DNA of 8,940 bases from an uncultured Eubacterium sp. (GTDB taxonomy: Bacteria; Bacillota; Clostridia; Lachnospirales; Lachnospiraceae): contig CAJUBZ010000033.1 of NCBI GenBank assembly GCA_910584795.1, positions 1 through 8,940 on the forward strand. The letters run 5' to 3'. The notes beneath the pieces were generated by a model, which saw nothing but the letters and a program-made list of their open reading frames with translations, was not told the DNA's origin and ran no database searches. Within the stretch, counting starts at the first letter, position 1. Each line of letters begins with the position of its first letter. A program made the translations under genes and the position numbers. Shown piece after piece: positions 6,397 through 8,940 of the stretch.

Positions 6397-8916
6397 ATGA
6401 AACATATTGCTACTTATTTTTTGAAGATTGTAGTTGGATTGTTTTTTGTCATCTGTATCTTTCAACAAGAAGGATACGCCTTATCATTTACCTCAGGAAA
6501 TATCAAGTATGAGACGAATGCTGATGGAACTTCAGTTTCTGTAATAGAGAATCGAAGTAGTTCTGCAATGGTTGTAAGGTCATTATACAGTGGAGATATA
6601 TCCATACCTGCAAATGTTACATATTCGGGGAAAACCTATAAGGTTACAGAGATTGGCGCTGATGCTTTCCGAAATGCGCCAAATTTGACAAGTATTTCAT
6701 TCCCGTCAACAATAAGAAAATTTAATTCAAATTGTTTTAAGAGCACTTATGTCCCAACTGTAGGTATTCCGGATATTGAATGGTGGCTGAACATGGAGGT
6801 TTCAGGAATTGATGCAAGACCGTTTACATATAAAATGACAAAACTGATGGTCGGGGGAAAGGAGACAACAGAACTTGTCATACCGGATGGAACAAAAGAA
6901 ATTCCTGCGTGGAGATTTGCAAGTTTTGCATCTATCAAATCTATAAAGTTACCGTCTTCACTCACAAAGATAGGTGATTATTCCATGCAAGGAATGCCTC
7001 TGGTCACAGAACTTGAGATTGGTCCTAATGTAACATATATAGGGAATGCTGCATTCAGGTATTATGATTCACTGAAGACGCTCGTACTGGATTGTGGTAT
7101 TATCGGTATAAACAGTGACTGCTTTAGGGAGTGCGATGGTCTTGAGAAAGTAATAATCAAACCACACCCCTCAGTAGATAAATTTTATATAGATAAAAGT
7201 GCGTTCTATAATTGTAAGTCATTAAAAGATGTGGTCTTGCCCAATAACCTAAGTGAGATAGGGAATCAGTCTTTCGCATATTGCACTTCACTCGAATCAT
7301 TAAACGTACCCCAGAATGTAACGAGCATTAAGGAGGAGGCGTTTAAGGATTGCAAGGCATTGAAGTCTGTGATATTTGAGGGAATCTCCGCATCTTCTAC
7401 CTTGCAAATAGACGATACAGCATTTGGAGGAAGCGGGATTGTGAATATTGGATTGAACAGAACGATAGAAGGAGCCAGTTTTAAAAATTGCGAGACATTG
7501 GAAACCGTGACTATTGGGAATGGTGCAATTGAGATTCCGGAATCATGCTTTGAGGGATGTATAAATCTCGCTGATGTATCTATTGCAAAATGTGTAATGA
7601 AGATAGGGAGTCGGGCGTTTTACAATTGCGGAAAGTTAAGTGTTAATCTTGGTGATACCGGCATAGAGACCATTGGCGGTCAGGCGTTTTATAACTGTCA
7701 GAATCTTTCCTCAGACCTTGTATTCCCATCTACAATTAAAGAGATAGGTGATGATGCTTTTAAAATGGTCAAGACAATAAAAACAGTGGAATTCTTACCT
7801 GGCTCAGATGTCGTAACAATTGAAACAAATAATCCGAATAGTAATACACATCTATTTGGTTCTTCAGTACTTGAAACTGTTAAGATTGGTAGGGATATAC
7901 AATATTATGATGGTTGTTCTCCATGGGGTTCCCAAAAATCATTAACGACTGTTGTCCTGTCGGAAGGTGTTACACAATTAGGTGAGTCTTGTTTTAGCGG
8001 ATGTTCGGCTTTGGAATCGATATCTTTGCCATCAACTCTTGTCTCCATTGGAAGATATTGTTTCGGGCAAACGGGAATAAAGGAGTTGACAATTCCAGAA
8101 TCAGTATCAAGAGTAGATATGGGTTTTGTGCGTTATGCTGCCAAACTTACGAATATTTATGCGTTTTGCGGAGGGCAAGCTTTCACTTCAACATCATTTG
8201 ATAATTGTGGAAAGAGTGTCATATTATGGGGTGTACCAACTAATTATATCAATCTAAGGGATTCATATTCTGCGTTGGTTAAGGTCGGTATGTATGGCTA
8301 TGGAATTATCAGTGATGAAATAGTCAAAATGGGATCGTATAGTTTTAATGTTTCTCCAATGACAGGTGTTGATCTTACTCAGGTAAATTATTTAATTGGA
8401 AATAAATTGGATGGAAGTACTATCGGATGCTCGGCAGGGGTGACGGAATTCATGGGACTGACCCCTTCGACGACATACGATCTTAAAATATTTTTTGATT
8501 ATGGTGCACACCATTATGAATATATTATCCCATTTAAGACTCTTGATGCTAAGATTGTTGCAAATTTATTGTCAAGTACACAAACGACACTTACTATAGG
8601 AGTGTCCTCTGATAATGATGGATCTTATAAAGTTCAGGAATATGGGTTTATTTATGGAGATAAAAAATATAAATATAGCGGTGATGGAATAAAACTTGAT
8701 AAACTTAAAGTAAATACCTCCTATAAAGTTATTCCTTATATGAAGGTAAACGGATATGTCTTAAATGGAAATTCTATATCGCTAAAGACAGAGTCAATTT
8801 ATATAAATATTTCCGAGTCAAATAAATATCCTACAACTATGACGGTTATGGCAACCTGGAATGCTGGAGATGCAAAAGTAGATAAGTTTTCACTAGTGTC
8901 TCTTAAAAAGTGTTAA
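6397..8916 (+). CDS. Secreted BspA-like leucine-rich-repeat surface protein with FnIII-like C-terminal domains (frame ends early)
   Basis: The frame encodes 839 residues from ATG 6397, chosen because it opens directly on a signal peptide (MKHIATYFLK, hydrophobic core, cleavage after GYA at about residue 28). The frame is open upstream to 6304, but that would put 31 polar residues before the signal and overlap the terminator-like hairpin. Residues 29-75 form the usual BspA lead-in (IPANVTYSGKTYKVTEIG). About fifteen LRR_5/TpLRR repeats of about 23 residues follow to about residue 610, with cores such as VTSIKEEAFKDCKALKSV and IGSRAFYNCGKL. From about residue 640 to 810 there are two fibronectin-III-like domains (FMGLTPSTTYDLKIFF; LDKLKVNTSYKVIPY). 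A third begins near 811 and stops after KKC. Such proteins sit on the outer surface and are linked to adhesion and host or glycan contact. The stop lies mid-domain: the neighbouring frame from 8909 reads SVNQIRGQEL to the window end, so the intact protein is probably longer. AAGGAGG at 6366-6372 is too far upstream to act as this start's ribosome site. Confidence 0.85.
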   Translation: MKHIATYFLKIVVGLFFVICIFQQEGYALSFTSGNIKYETNADGTSVSVIENRSSSAMVVRSLYSGDISIPANVTYSGKTYKVTEIGADAFRNAPNLTSISFPSTIRKFNSNCFKSTYVPTVGIPDIEWWLNMEVSGIDARPFTYKMTKLMVGGKETTELVIPDGTKEIPAWRFASFASIKSIKLPSSLTKIGDYSMQGMPLVTELEIGPNVTYIGNAAFRYYDSLKTLVLDCGIIGINSDCFRECDGLEKVIIKPHPSVDKFYIDKSAFYNCKSLKDVVLPNNLSEIGNQSFAYCTSLESLNVPQNVTSIKEEAFKDCKALKSVIFEGISASSTLQIDDTAFGGSGIVNIGLNRTIEGASFKNCETLETVTIGNGAIEIPESCFEGCINLADVSIAKCVMKIGSRAFYNCGKLSVNLGDTGIETIGGQAFYNCQNLSSDLVFPSTIKEIGDDAFKMVKTIKTVEFLPGSDVVTIETNNPNSNTHLFGSSVLETVKIGRDIQYYDGCSPWGSQKSLTTVVLSEGVTQLGESCFSGCSALESISLPSTLVSIGRYCFGQTGIKELTIPESVSRVDMGFVRYAAKLTNIYAFCGGQAFTSTSFDNCGKSVILWGVPTNYINLRDSYSALVKVGMYGYGIISDEIVKMGSYSFNVSPMTGVDLTQVNYLIGNKLDGSTIGCSAGVTEFMGLTPSTTYDLKIFFDYGAHHYEYIIPFKTLDAKIVANLLSSTQTTLTIGVSSDNDGSYKVQEYGFIYGDKKYKYSGDGIKLDKLKVNTSYKVIPYMKVNGYVLNGNSISLKTESIYINISESNKYPTTMTVMATWNAGDAKVDKFSLVSLKKC

Positions 8917-8940
8917 TCAAATTCGAGGTCAAGAGTTGGA

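Noticed and set aside
1..8940. CRISPR arrays, tRNA or rRNA genes, insertion sequences
   Set aside because: I found no regularly spaced repeats, no cloverleaf-like segment, no rRNA stretch and no transposase frame with terminal repeats.

Overview
The window looks like a gut-type Bacteroidales chromosome (Bacteroides, Prevotella or Muribaculaceae range). The signs are several TAnnTTTG -7 promoter boxes, weak or absent Shine-Dalgarno sites, a DUF3244-like secreted protein, an outer-membrane beta-barrel of the TonB-receptor type, and a BspA-like leucine-rich-repeat surface protein. I cannot name the species from sequence alone.

Left part (1-5664, all + strand): a small DUF3244-like exported protein (101-487) is followed by what reads as a partly decayed bacteriocin/RiPP export island. 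Its parts are a 37-residue precursor-like peptide with a textbook double-glycine leader (538-651) and a heavily deleted radical-SAM maturase remnant fused to it out of frame (608-883). A promoter at 870-899 then precedes a TonB-receptor-like barrel gene broken by a +1 A frameshift and an amber codon (1009-3226). Next come an intact peptidase-C39 ABC exporter (3238-5430) and a 76-residue single-pass membrane protein resembling the N-terminus of HlyD-type fusion proteins (5434-5664). The logic is that of the GG-leader/radical-SAM systems of Bacteroidales: the maturase modifies the peptide, the C39 domain cuts after Gly-Gly while the ABC core exports, and envelope partners complete the route. Here the maturase and outer-membrane parts are broken while the exporter is open from end to end.

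Middle (5665-6396): no intact gene. The minus strand carries a 52-codon remnant (5682-5840) whose N-terminal 40 residues resemble a GIY-YIG-like protein and which keeps a complete promoter (5865-5895). Its truncation point lies about 60 bases from the end of the export island and may mark the island boundary. Further right, a promoter (6016-6046) is followed by about 290 nt rich in hairpins, ending in a large stem and six T's (6254-6343). This is a candidate small RNA or an attenuated leader of the next gene.

Right part (6397-8916): a secreted BspA-type LRR protein with C-terminal fibronectin-III-like domains. Its reading frame stops inside a domain 24 bases before the window ends, and the adjacent frame stays open across the edge. 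This suggests another +1 A frameshift, in the genome or in the assembly.
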